This document shows positions 1 to 6,520 of a DNA stretch of 17,966 bases, piece by piece. Source of the DNA: Chloroflexota bacterium (GTDB lineage: Bacteria; Chloroflexota; Dehalococcoidia; DSTF01; RBG-16-68-14); NCBI GenBank assembly GCA_022561355.1, contig JADFRJ010000018.1:1-17966 (forward strand). Reading direction: 5' to 3'. Under the pieces are notes generated by a model that worked only from the letters and a program-made list of their open reading frames with translations, searched no databases and was not told the origin of the DNA. A program made the position numbers and the translations under genes. How positions within the stretch are numbered: the stretch's first letter is position 1; each line of letters begins with the position of its first letter.

Positions 1-1212
1 GACCGAGCTATGGCTATTCGCCTGGCCGCGGCCGTCGGCCGGATTGACGCGCGTAGACGTCCCGCCGCTGATGTCCTGGATGAAGATGTCGCGCAGGGAG
101 TTCGTGTCGCCTGGGACCAAGTTCCCGGCGAGTGATTGGTAGATAACGATGCTCCCGTCCGCGCTGATGCGAACGAATTCGCTGCGGTCGTCCGCTTCCG
201 CTCCACTGGGTCCGAGGCTGATTCGCGTCGTTGTTCCGGCGACGATATCGCGCAGGAAAATATCGATCTGGCCGTTCGTGTCTTCAGGCACCAGGTTGTT
301 GGAGCCCGAGTGGAAGACCACGTAGCGGCCATCGTCGCTCGCATCGCCATAGAGGCTGTGCTCGCTTCCCTCGGCTCCATCGCTGCTGACACTCGCGCGC
401 ACCGTCGTTCCCAGCATCCTGTCCCGCAGGAATACGTCGTCGCGCAGGTTGGTATCGTCCGGCGCGAGGCTGTCCGCAAACGAGCCGAAGACCACGTATC
501 GGCCGTCGCCGGAGATCCGCCCTGGTCCCGCGCCAAGTCCTCCGCTTGCGCTGTTGCCTTGCACGCCCTCGGTTGAGACGCTGATCCGTTCCGTTGTGCC
601 GGTCTGGAGATCGCGCACGAACACATCGCGGTCGTCGTTCGTATCACCTTCGACGAGGTTGTCGGCCAACGAGGTGAACGTGACATAACGTCCATCGCTG
701 CTTGTCGACGGCGTGAAGCTGTCGCCGTTCGCCTGTGAACCGTCGCTTGTCAGGCTTACGAGGAAGGTCGTCCCATTCTGGCGGTCGTAGCAGAAGATAT
801 CGCTCGCCTCGTTGGTATCGCCCGGCACAAGGTTGTCAGCCTCTGATTCGTACACGACGAATCGGCCATCGCCGCTAATGGCCGGGAAGAGGGCAGGGCG
901 GTTCGCCTGCGTTCCGTCGCTGGCAAGGCTGACCAATTCTGTCGTGCCGTTCTGGCGGTCGCGAACGAAGATGTCGCGGCTGTTTGTATCGTCGTCGACC
1001 AAGTCTGACGCGTCCGATGAGAAGACGACGAAACGGCCATCGGCGCTGAGCGACGCGCTCTGGCTCGCGTTCGTGCCCTCTGCTCCGAGGCTGGACACGC
1101 TGACGCGGTCCGTTAGTGGCTCAGAACCCCACGTAAGCGTACCGAACAGAAGCCCCCCGAAGGCGGCAACGACGAGCGCGGCAAGCAGACGCGTGTTGCA
1201 TCTTCCTAGCAT
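1..1212 (-). CDS. Secreted beta-propeller (TolB/PD40-like) repeat protein, 3' end outside window
   Basis: Reading back from ATG at 1212 gives 404 codons without a stop, so the gene runs off the left edge. The N-terminus has basic residues followed by a hydrophobic stretch (about residues 8-30, LLAALVVAAFGGLLFG), which looks like a signal peptide or anchor. The rest is six repeats of about 58 residues plus the start of a seventh. Each has the pattern S-x-DGRYVVF-S-x-A-x-NLVPGDTN-x-x-x-DIFVRD-x-x-x-GTT-x-x-VS-x-x-S-x-G-x-x-A/G-N. Such repeats are known from TolB/PD40-type propellers, so an extracellular or surface beta-propeller is likely; each DTN turn could bind a metal, but that is inference. 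No Shine-Dalgarno site is seen. It is divergent from ybeY across 71 bases. Plus-strand ORFs inside it are shadows. Substrate and function are unknown. Confidence 0.85.
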   Translation of the reverse strand, partial: MLGRCNTRLLAALVVAAFGGLLFGTLTWGSEPLTDRVSVSSLGAEGTNASQSASLSADGRFVVFSSDASDLVDDDTNSRDIFVRDRQNGTTELVSLASDGTQANRPALFPAISGDGRFVVYESEADNLVPGDTNEASDIFCYDRQNGTTFLVSLTSDGSQANGDSFTPSTSSDGRYVTFTSLADNLVEGDTNDDRDVFVRDLQTGTTERISVSTEGVQGNSASGGLGAGPGRISGDGRYVVFGSFADSLAPDDTNLRDDVFLRDRMLGTTVRASVSSDGAEGSEHSLYGDASDDGRYVVFHSGSNNLVPEDTNGQIDIFLRDIVAGTTTRISLGPSGAEADDRSEFVRISADGSIVIYQSLAGNLVPGDTNSLRDIFIQDISGGTSTRVNPADGRGQANSHSSV

Positions 1213-1215
1213 ATG

Positions 1216-1238
1216 AAGAGCGTAACCCGTGCGCTCTT
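1216..1238. repeat. Perfect 7-bp inverted repeat in the divergent ybeY/propeller intergenic region
   Basis: AAGAGCG at 1216-1222 and CGCTCTT at 1232-1238 are exact reverse complements separated by 9 bases. The element lies directly upstream of the propeller gene start and about 32 bases before the ybeY -10 box. It could be an operator for a dimeric regulator or a hairpin in the propeller mRNA leader. It may also be chance; no regulator gene is adjacent. Confidence 0.35.
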
Positions 1239-1269
1239 AAACGAGCAAGGCTGATAGCGAGGAACGCGC

Positions 1270-1275
1270 TATGCT
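1270..1275 (+). promoter_or_regulatory. Putative -10 box of ybeY (TATGCT, 8 nt before ATG)
   Basis: GC-TATGCT is followed by 8 bases and then the ybeY ATG. A start about 7 bases after the hexamer would give an mRNA with only 1-2 untranslated bases. No convincing -35 box and no Shine-Dalgarno site is present. The spacing is identical to the box in front of the zinc ribbon gene at 6052. Confidence 0.55.
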
Positions 1276-1283
1276 AGTGCGCG

Positions 1284-1742
1284 ATGTCCCAGTACACGGT
1301 CAAGGTCATGGTGGAATCCGCGTTTGCGGAGCAGGTTGCGGAGCGCGGGCTAGAAGAGCAGGCGAAAAAGGTGCTGACGGCTGAGCGGGTCGCGCCCGGA
1401 TCCGAGCTGAGCGTTATGGTCACCGACGACAAGACCATCCAAGACCTCAACCGCCGCTTTCGGAACATCGATGAGCCGACCGATGTCCTTTCGTTCGGGC
1501 TGGGCGATGGCCCCGCCTTTGCGACGCCTCCAGGTAGCGGCAATCAGGCGGGCGAAGTCGTCATCTCATTCCCCACAGCTCTGCGGCAGGCCCAAGAGGC
1601 CGGCCATGATGTTAAGCAGGAGCTGCTGCACCTCCTGACGCATGGCGTGCTCCACATCCTGGGATACGATCACGAAGCGCCAGATGACGCTCGCAAGATG
1701 CACGCGAAAGAAGAAGTATTGCTGGAGGGCTGGCGTCATTGA
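1284..1742 (+). CDS. ybeY: Endoribonuclease YbeY (rRNA maturation)
   Basis: A 152-residue protein of the UPF0054/YbeY family, a single-strand endoribonuclease that acts in 16S rRNA 3'-end maturation and ribosome quality control. The zinc-binding signature HGVLHILGYDH is complete at residues 120-130 (His120, His124, His130). The upstream family block LNRRFRNIDEPTDVLSF lies at about 55-71 and the GEVVIS strand at 90-95. Length is normal. The ATG at 1284 is chosen because the family's N-terminal strand begins here and a TATGCT box lies 8 bases upstream. The stop codon overlaps the -35 box of the dnaX promoter, so ybeY is probably transcribed separately or reads through into dnaX. Identification is firm. 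Confidence 0.95.
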   Translation: MSQYTVKVMVESAFAEQVAERGLEEQAKKVLTAERVAPGSELSVMVTDDKTIQDLNRRFRNIDEPTDVLSFGLGDGPAFATPPGSGNQAGEVVISFPTALRQAQEAGHDVKQELLHLLTHGVLHILGYDHEAPDDARKMHAKEEVLLEGWRH

Positions 1743-1767
1743 GAGCGTTCGCGGCCGCTGCTATACT
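1739..1767 (+). promoter_or_regulatory. Sigma-70-type promoter of dnaX-ybaB-recR (TTGAGA-17-TATACT)
   Basis: TTGAGA at 1739-1744 overlaps the ybeY stop codon; 17 bases later TATACT lies at 1762-1767. Transcription should start near 1774, leaving a leader of about 29 bases before the dnaX ATG. This is one of the best-formed promoters in the window and carries the recurring GCTATACT form of the -10 region. Confidence 0.75.
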
Positions 1768-1802
1768 AAGCCCGATCCCGTGACATTTATCCAATCTGCA
1801 CC

Positions 1803-3524
1803 ATGAGCCCTGAAGTCCTGTATAGGAAATGGCGTCCGCACACGTTCGCGGAACTGGCCGGACAGGAGGCCGTCTCTCGCACGCTCACGAACGCGGTGAA
1901 GGCGGGTAGGGTGGCACACGCCTATCTGTTCTCTGGCCCAAGGGGTACAGGCAAAACCACCACGGGCCGTCTCCTCGCTAAGGCCGTCAACTGCACCAAC
2001 CCGAAGGACGGAGACCCCTGCGACGAATGCGACAGCTGTCAGGCTTACAGGGCGGGTCGCGCGCTCGACCTCGTCGAACTGGACGCCGCCAGCAACCGCG
2101 GCATCGATGAGATTCGCAGCCTGCGGGAAAGAGCGAACTTCGCTCCTTCAGGCGGCCAAGACGCCTACAAGGTGTATCTCATTGATGAAGTCCACATGTT
2201 GACGGAGCCGGCCTTCAACGCGCTCCTCAAGACGCTTGAGGAGCCTCCGGCACACGTCATCTTCGCGCTCGCCACTACCGAGGCGCACAAGGTGCCATCC
2301 ACCGTCGTCTCTCGCTGCCAGCGGTTCGATTTCCGGCGCATCTCTGTCAACGACGTGAAGGGTCGGCTGCGCGTCGTCGCGGATGGCGAAGAGTTCGAGG
2401 TTCCTGACGACGCCCTCGATAAGATCGCCAGGGTCGCGACGGGCAGCCTGCGCGACGCGATCAACTTGCTCGAGCAGATGGTCGACTCGTATGGTACGAA
2501 GCTCACGCTGGAGAACGTGATCGAGGGTCTTGGCGAGATCATCGACGAACGGAGCGGTGACCTCGCCGGGCACGCGCTGCGGGGCAACCTCAAAGAAGGC
2601 TTAACGCTTATCTCGGAGGTCCGCGACGACGGCTGCGACTTGCGACAGTTCCAGCGCCAGGTGATCGCCTTCTTACGTGGGGCGTTGCTCGCCAAGGCCG
2701 GTGTTGAGCCTGAGGACGGCTGGAGCGATAAGCAGAAGGAGGCCCGGCAGCAGCTCGTCGCTGATCTAGCGCCGGAACGTATCGTGGCTACGCTGAAAGC
2801 GTTCGGCGAGGCGGATCTCCGCGCCGACCCGCTCTCGCCGCTGCCGCTCGAACTGGCGCTAGCAAGCTGCGTCCTAGCGCAGGAAGCTGGCTCTGCCCAA
2901 GGGGCTGCGCCCGCTGTAAGCGCTCCCGTCCCGTCTCCGCCTCGGCCTGCGAAGCCGCAGGCGGAACCTCGCAGGGCAGCGCCTCCAAAAGCAAGCGCTC
3001 CAACGGCTAAGACGCCTTCGGCCGTCGTTCCAGGAACGAACCCGGCGAAGGCTGACGGACCGAAGCCAGAGCCAGCGGAGGCGAAATCGTCGACAGCCTC
3101 GTCCGCCTCTGCGCCTCAATCCCCACCAGAGTCTGCGCCAACATCCAATGGCGCCTCGGACACCGGGCCGGCGAGCGTGCAGCTAGAAGAGGCACGAGCG
3201 AAATGGCCGGACATCTACAAGCGTACGCGGGAGATACAGTATCGAGCGGGGGCGTTGCTCAATAGCGGCTGTGCTATTATCGATGCGTCCGATGACGAGG
3301 TCACGTTTGGCTTCAGGCATGCGATGCTGTTAGACCGCATGGAAGGCGACGGCGGAGAGAACCTGCGGGCCCTTCAGCAAGCGGTCGACGAAGTGCTGGG
3401 TCCTGGCCGGACGGTCAGGTGCGTGCTCGACCCCAACGTCGAGGCGCAACGTACGACCCGCGGCGGACATCTCGTACGGGCTGTCGAGGAGCTTGGCGCC
3501 GAACCGCTTTCGCCGGACTCGTAA
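1803..3524 (+). CDS. dnaX: DNA polymerase III subunit gamma/tau
   Basis: A 573-residue clamp-loader ATPase that loads the sliding clamp at the replication fork. Walker A GPRGTGKT is at 45-52; zinc-module cysteines are at 64, 73, 76 and 79; the Walker B/DExH segment LIDEVH is at about 126-131; the arginine-finger SRC motif is at 170-172. After the collar domain (to about residue 360) comes a Pro/Ala/Ser-rich linker of roughly 90 residues, then a C-terminal domain starting near LEEARAKWPDIYK, as in tau forms. No A/T slippery heptamer is evident, so there is no sign of a programmed frameshift making a short gamma. No Shine-Dalgarno site precedes the ATG. The stop codon TAA is shared with the ribosome-binding site of ybaB, a classical dnaX-ybaB-recR arrangement. 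Confidence 0.97.
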   Translation: MSPEVLYRKWRPHTFAELAGQEAVSRTLTNAVKAGRVAHAYLFSGPRGTGKTTTGRLLAKAVNCTNPKDGDPCDECDSCQAYRAGRALDLVELDAASNRGIDEIRSLRERANFAPSGGQDAYKVYLIDEVHMLTEPAFNALLKTLEEPPAHVIFALATTEAHKVPSTVVSRCQRFDFRRISVNDVKGRLRVVADGEEFEVPDDALDKIARVATGSLRDAINLLEQMVDSYGTKLTLENVIEGLGEIIDERSGDLAGHALRGNLKEGLTLISEVRDDGCDLRQFQRQVIAFLRGALLAKAGVEPEDGWSDKQKEARQQLVADLAPERIVATLKAFGEADLRADPLSPLPLELALASCVLAQEAGSAQGAAPAVSAPVPSPPRPAKPQAEPRRAAPPKASAPTAKTPSAVVPGTNPAKADGPKPEPAEAKSSTASSASAPQSPPESAPTSNGASDTGPASVQLEEARAKWPDIYKRTREIQYRAGALLNSGCAIIDASDDEVTFGFRHAMLLDRMEGDGGENLRALQQAVDEVLGPGRTVRCVLDPNVEAQRTTRGGHLVRAVEELGAEPLSPDS

Positions 3525-3536
3525 GGAGGCTATTCC

Positions 3537-3848
3537 ATGGGCATGAACAGAGACATGATGGCAAGGTTGCAGCAGATGCAGGAGAAGGCGCTCAAAGCCC
3601 AGGAAGACCTCCATGCCCAGGTCGTCGAAGGCACCTCTGGTGGCGGGGCAGTCAAGATACAGGTGACTGGCGGCCTAAACGTGGAGTCGCTCAAGATCGA
3701 CCCCGAGGTCGTTGACGCAGATGAGATCGAGATGCTAGAAGACTTGGTCACCGCGGCGTTGAACGAGGCGCTCCAGAAGGTGCAGGGGCTGCAAACACAG
3801 CAGCTCGCGGGGCTTGCCGGCCAGTTCGGCATCAACCTTCCCAGCTAG
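3537..3848 (+). CDS. ybaB: YbaB/EbfC family nucleoid-associated protein
   Basis: A 103-residue small DNA-binding protein of the YbaB/EbfC family, which forms dimers that coat DNA and is commonly encoded between dnaX and recR. The sequence shows the family's N-terminal helix rich in Met, Gln and Lys (MARLQQMQEKALKAQEDL), the strand segment with V-x-V-T-G-G-L-N-V-x-S-L-x-I-D-P, and the C-terminal helix ending in the G-L-x-GQFGINLP tail. The strong site AAGGAGG at 3523-3529 lies 7 bases before ATG 3537, which decides the start over the ATG two codons later. It sits 12 bases downstream of dnaX and 8 bases upstream of recR, so co-transcription is expected. Confidence 0.95.
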   Translation: MGMNRDMMARLQQMQEKALKAQEDLHAQVVEGTSGGGAVKIQVTGGLNVESLKIDPEVVDADEIEMLEDLVTAALNEALQKVQGLQTQQLAGLAGQFGINLPS

Positions 3849-3856
3849 GCGCATCG

Positions 3857-4486
3857 ATGAACCAGGCCCCTCGTCCTGCGGGTCGTTCCATATCGACGGC
3901 AGCGCCCGTCGCCCGCCTCATCGAAGCGCTCCACAAGCTCCCCGGTATCGGCCCCAAAAGCGCGCAACGCCTCACCTACTACCTCCTTCGCGCGTCAGTC
4001 GAGGAAGCGCGAGCACTGGCGCAGGCCGTTGTCGAGCTGAAGGAGAAGATCGTCCTCTGTTCGGTCTGTCAGAACGTGACTGAAGTCGATCCTTGTGGCA
4101 TCTGCTCCGATACGCAGCGCGAACAGTCGACGATCTGCGTCGTCGAGGAGCCGCTCGACATCCTGGCCCTTGAGCGCAGCCGCCAGTACAGCGGCCTCTA
4201 TCATGTGCTTCACGGTGTCGTCTCACCCATGGACGGCGTTGGTCCAGAGGATCTCAAGCTCGATGAACTCGTCGCGCGGCTCAAGAACGGCAACGTCAGC
4301 GAAGTGATCATGGCGACGAACCCGAACCTTGAGGGTGAAGCCACGGCGATGTACGTGAGCCGGCTCCTTCAGCCGATGGGCATTCGCGTCACCCGCCTCG
4401 CTCGTGGCCTACCGACGGGCGCCGATCTCGAATACGCGGACGACACGACGCTGGCGCGCGCGCTGGAACACCGCCAGGATGTGTAA
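3857..4486 (+). CDS. recR: Recombination mediator RecR
   Basis: A 209-residue RecR, which works with RecO (encoded at 5233) to load RecA onto single-stranded DNA at gaps. The helix-hairpin-helix segment LPGIGPKSAQRL is at about 28-39. The zinc finger cysteines are at 68, 71, 80 and 83. The Toprim domain begins at about 91 (STICVVEEPLDILALER), and the C-terminal RLARGLPTGADLEYADD segment is at about 180-196. The first 12 or so residues (MNQAPRPAGRSI) extend beyond the usual N-terminus; no better internal start is visible. Third gene of the dnaX-ybaB-recR operon, with an 8-base gap after ybaB and only weak Shine-Dalgarno complementarity. Confidence 0.96.
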   Translation: MNQAPRPAGRSISTAAPVARLIEALHKLPGIGPKSAQRLTYYLLRASVEEARALAQAVVELKEKIVLCSVCQNVTEVDPCGICSDTQREQSTICVVEEPLDILALERSRQYSGLYHVLHGVVSPMDGVGPEDLKLDELVARLKNGNVSEVIMATNPNLEGEATAMYVSRLLQPMGIRVTRLARGLPTGADLEYADDTTLARALEHRQDV

Positions 4487-4493
4487 CATACGG

Positions 4494-4499
4494 TATACT
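4494..4499 (+). promoter_or_regulatory. Putative -10 box after recR (TATACT)
   Basis: GG-TATACT starts 8 bases after the recR stop codon. Expected initiation near 4506 would give a 12-base leader to the ATG at 4518. No good -35 box is found at 16-18 bases. It matches the -10 boxes of dnaX and the 6052 gene exactly and is the main reason to take the downstream micro-ORF seriously. Confidence 0.45.
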
Positions 4500-4517
4500 A
4501 GTCAGTGGGCTAGAAAA

Positions 4518-4676
4518 ATGAATATTGGAGCACTTCATGACGAGCAGGAGGCGGGAACTCCACCAGCCTCTCAGTCGGCTTCTTCTCCCGCCGCGCAACC
4601 GGCCCCGCGACCGCCGGCACCGCCACCGCCGGCCAAGCCAGCGACAGTGGAAAAAGGCCTAGGACCGAAAAAATAG
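4518..4676 (+). CDS. Small Pro/Ala-rich hypothetical protein (52 aa)
   Basis: ATG at 4518 opens a 52-codon frame. The product starts MNIGALHDEQEAGTPPAS, continues as a low-complexity Ser/Ala/Pro stretch with a near-poly-proline core (APRPPAPPPPAKP), and ends in a charged tail VEKGLGPKK. No domain, signal peptide or membrane helix is visible. The frame is open upstream into recR, but a start there would overlap recR by over 80 bases. The ATG at 4518 is preferred because it follows a TATACT box by 18 bases. There is no convincing Shine-Dalgarno site. Pro/Ala-rich short frames also arise by chance in GC-rich DNA, so this is a candidate only. Confidence 0.4.
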   Translation: MNIGALHDEQEAGTPPASQSASSPAAQPAPRPPAPPPPAKPATVEKGLGPKK

Positions 4677-4689
4677 TGATTCGTGCCGG

Positions 4690-5202
4690 TTACGCAATGG
4701 TCATCACGACAGCGGCGGCTGCTATCAACAGTTCCAGTCCAAGCAGGCCAAAGCCAACATTCGCACGAAACTTCTTCGACGCGTACTCGATTCGGTTGAG
4801 CCTCAATGACTCGATGAGCGTTTCAACTGCCCACCAGTAGAGGACCTCCTCATGGTCGCGGTATTTCTCCGCTTCGTCCCAAGCATTTTGCGCTCCTAAG
4901 CCGGTGCTAAAGTCCGCGCCCCGAACAGCAAAGGCAAGAAAGCCTAACGATAGGACGTAGAGCCCTCCTCCACCCGCGAGGAAGCCGAACGCTAAACGAG
5001 AAATATCTGCACTTTCCTGCCCAAACCTGATTCCAAACGCTGCCAGAAGAATCGCCACTACTGCTGTTGCTAACGATATACCGACTGCCAAGGCCTGATT
5101 AAGTGAATCAAAAGACGATAACTGGGCAGAGAGTTCAAACTTGGCTAAGTCATAACTTAGCGTTGGGTCCGCGTCTGGGAATGGTCGTCTTTCTTTGCTC
5201 AA
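4690..5202 (-). CDS. Small multi-helix membrane protein of unknown function (170 aa)
   Basis: The start is set at TTG 5202-5200 because AAAGGAGG (5208-5215 on the plus strand as CCTCCTTT) precedes it by 5 bases. The open frame continues upstream only as antisense of recO. The product has a soluble N-terminus with a helix (YDLAKFELSAQLSSFDSLNQ), then hydrophobic segments at about 35-55 and 70-95. A charged region of about 45 residues follows (AWDEAEKYRDHEEVLYWW), and then a C-terminal hydrophobic helix (about 149-170). The topology resembles small membrane effector families such as SLATT-type proteins, but I see no diagnostic motif; that comparison is inference. Base composition is lower in GC than recR and recO (some 60-base stretches under 40 %), which suggests horizontal origin. 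The gene runs against its neighbours. Function unknown. Confidence 0.75.
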   Translation of the reverse strand: MSKERRPFPDADPTLSYDLAKFELSAQLSSFDSLNQALAVGISLATAVVAILLAAFGIRFGQESADISRLAFGFLAGGGGLYVLSLGFLAFAVRGADFSTGLGAQNAWDEAEKYRDHEEVLYWWAVETLIESLRLNRIEYASKKFRANVGFGLLGLELLIAAAAVVMTIA

Positions 5203-5224
5203 GTCCGCCTCCTTTACGAAGCCC

Positions 5225-5233
5225 AGTCTAGCA
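5225..5233 (-). promoter_or_regulatory. Putative extended -10 promoter of the membrane protein gene (TGC-TAGACT)
   Basis: On the minus strand TGC followed by TAGACT (hexamer at 5225-5230) forms an extended -10 element that overlaps the first base of the recO start codon. Initiation near 5218 would leave a leader of about 15 bases that contains the AAAGGAGG ribosome site. No -35 box of good quality is seen, as often with extended -10 promoters. Confidence 0.45.
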
Positions 5234-6027
5234 TGCCAAGACCAGCGCGCGTCTACAAGTCTCCGGCCATCGTCCTGCGGCAGCGCAGGCTGGGCGAGAC
5301 CGATAAGATCATCACGCTCTACACGGCCGAATACGGCAAGGTGGATGCTGTGGCAAAGGGCGTGCGCAGATTGAAGAGCCGCCTCGCCGGCAACGTCGAG
5401 CCGCTCAGCCACGGGTCATTCCTGCTTGCCCGTGGGCGTAACCTCGACATCATTACGCAGGTGCAGTCGATCGAATCGTTCCAGCCCTTGCACGATGATC
5501 TAGGCCGCCTCAGCCATGCGCTGTACGCGGCGGAGTTGCTAGACCGCGCTACAGAGGAGCGATCGGAAAACTTCGCCCTCTACCGGCTGCTGCTGGACAC
5601 GCTGCGACGGTTGGCGGAGCGAGACGATCTGGAGCGCACGCTCCGCTACTACGAGATGGCAGTACTCGGGCAGTTGGGCTACAAGCCCGAACTCCAGCGC
5701 TGCGTTGTGTGTGGCGCGGAGCTAGCGCCGGGAGAGGTCGTGCGCTGGGCCGCGAACCTTGGCGGTGTCGTCTGCTCGAACTGCAAGCCGCAGGACACGG
5801 TGCTCAGCACGCTGTCGCCTGCAACGCTGAACGCTCTGCGAGTGCTCCAGAGCGAGCACTTCCAGGACGTGGTAGATCTGGACCTGGATCACGACACGGC
5901 CGTGGCTCTAGAACACCTCCTCCGCGAAGCGATCCACTACGCGTTGGACCAGGACGTTCGCTCCGCCGCGTTCCTCGACGAAGTTCGCAAGCGTCCGCGA
6001 ACACATCGCCGCGCTGGTATCCAATAG
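5233..6027 (+). CDS. recO: DNA repair protein RecO
   Basis: A 264-residue RecO, partner of RecR in the RecFOR pathway. The N-terminal OB fold begins at about residue 6 (YKSPAIVLRQRRLGETDKII) and continues through YGKVDAVAKGVRRLKSR and the PLSHGSF block. The C-terminal helical domain carries a zinc-binding set C157-x2-C160 and C181-x2-C184. Length and order match the family. ATG at 5233 is 30 bases from the divergent membrane gene, so the recO promoter must lie inside that gene's 5' end; I found no convincing -10 box there. The nearest plus-strand gene upstream is the micro-ORF, more than 500 bases away. FmdB-type gene 6052 follows after 24 bases. Confidence 0.95.
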   Translation: MPRPARVYKSPAIVLRQRRLGETDKIITLYTAEYGKVDAVAKGVRRLKSRLAGNVEPLSHGSFLLARGRNLDIITQVQSIESFQPLHDDLGRLSHALYAAELLDRATEERSENFALYRLLLDTLRRLAERDDLERTLRYYEMAVLGQLGYKPELQRCVVCGAELAPGEVVRWAANLGGVVCSNCKPQDTVLSTLSPATLNALRVLQSEHFQDVVDLDLDHDTAVALEHLLREAIHYALDQDVRSAAFLDEVRKRPRTHRRAGIQ

Positions 6028-6037
6028 GGCACGGGGC

Positions 6038-6043
6038 TATACT
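6038..6043 (+). promoter_or_regulatory. Putative -10 box for a leaderless zinc ribbon mRNA (TATACT)
   Basis: GC-TATACT followed by exactly 8 bases and the ATG at 6052. Initiation near 6050 predicts an mRNA with at most two untranslated bases. There is no Shine-Dalgarno site and no recognisable -35 box. The eight bases GCTATACT plus AAG are identical to those in front of dnaX. Confidence 0.55.
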
Positions 6044-6051
6044 AAGCGCCT

Positions 6052-6462
6052 ATGCCGCTGTATGAGTACTACTGCGACCCATGTGACGGGATCTTCGAGG
6101 TGCTGCGTCCCATGCGCGAGGCGTCGGATCCGGTGCCGTGTCCCGTCTGCGAGCGAGATGGTGGGCGGATCATGCCGACCAGCTTCGCGGCCTTCACCTA
6201 TCGGGACGGCTACCCCCGAAAGCTGCCCGACAAGGGCACCTACTGGCATCTGGGCCAAGAGGTCAAAAAGCGTGTAACGGGTGGCATGAAGCCGTTCCAG
6301 CACCCTGAGATCAACAAGCCCAAGCCCGCGCGGCGGAAGAGTAAGGGTGAGATCGCGGTGGAGAAAGAAAAAGCGAACCTTCGCGAGAAGGAGCGCAAAA
6401 AGATGCTCGCCTCCGGCGTCCGTCCGGCCGCGCGTCATCTCCCCAAGTCACTGCGCAAGTAG
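6052..6462 (+). CDS. FmdB-type zinc ribbon protein with basic C-terminal extension
   Basis: A 136-residue protein beginning MPLYEYYCDPC, the hallmark of the FmdB/CxxC_CxxC_SSSS regulatory-protein family. It has zinc-binding cysteines at 8, 11, 30 and 33 and the conserved MPTSFAAFTY segment after the second pair. FmdB was named from formamidase regulation in Methylophilus, but most family members are uncharacterised. After the ribbon comes a highly basic, Lys/Arg/Glu-rich extension (about 90-136: KPKPARRKSKGE, KEKANLREKERKK) that could be a coiled or nucleic-acid-binding tail. The ATG is confirmed by the family's universal N-terminus. It faces a second FmdB-type gene end to end at 6514. Confidence 0.85.
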   Translation: MPLYEYYCDPCDGIFEVLRPMREASDPVPCPVCERDGGRIMPTSFAAFTYRDGYPRKLPDKGTYWHLGQEVKKRVTGGMKPFQHPEINKPKPARRKSKGEIAVEKEKANLREKERKKMLASGVRPAARHLPKSLRK

Positions 6463-6505
6463 AAGAGACCGGCAAGCGTGTAACGGCCTCTGATGGTTTC
6501 GGTGC

Positions 6506-6520
6506 GGCCTCTGTCAGGCC
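6506..6520. terminator. Weak hairpin between convergent zinc ribbon genes
   Basis: GGCCT-CTGTC-AGGCC forms a 5-bp stem with a 5-base loop and overlaps the end of the minus-strand gene at 6514. CGGCCTCTG is also directly repeated at 6484-6492 and 6505-6513. There is no T-tract of note, so a terminator role for either strand is only possible. Confidence 0.25.

Noticed and set aside
136..1216. Plus-strand reading frames within 1-1212
   Set aside because: They are shadows of the minus-strand propeller gene, whose repeats give a clear protein pattern.
3271..3280. GC-TATTAT inside dnaX as an internal promoter for ybaB-recR
   Set aside because: No -35 box at 16-18 bases (TTGCTC is only 14 away) and it lies about 255 bases before ybaB; ybaB has a strong ribosome site directly at the dnaX stop, which suits operon read-through.
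1803..3524. Programmed frameshift in dnaX producing a short gamma subunit
   Set aside because: No A AAA AAG-type slippery heptamer with a downstream stem was seen in the likely region.
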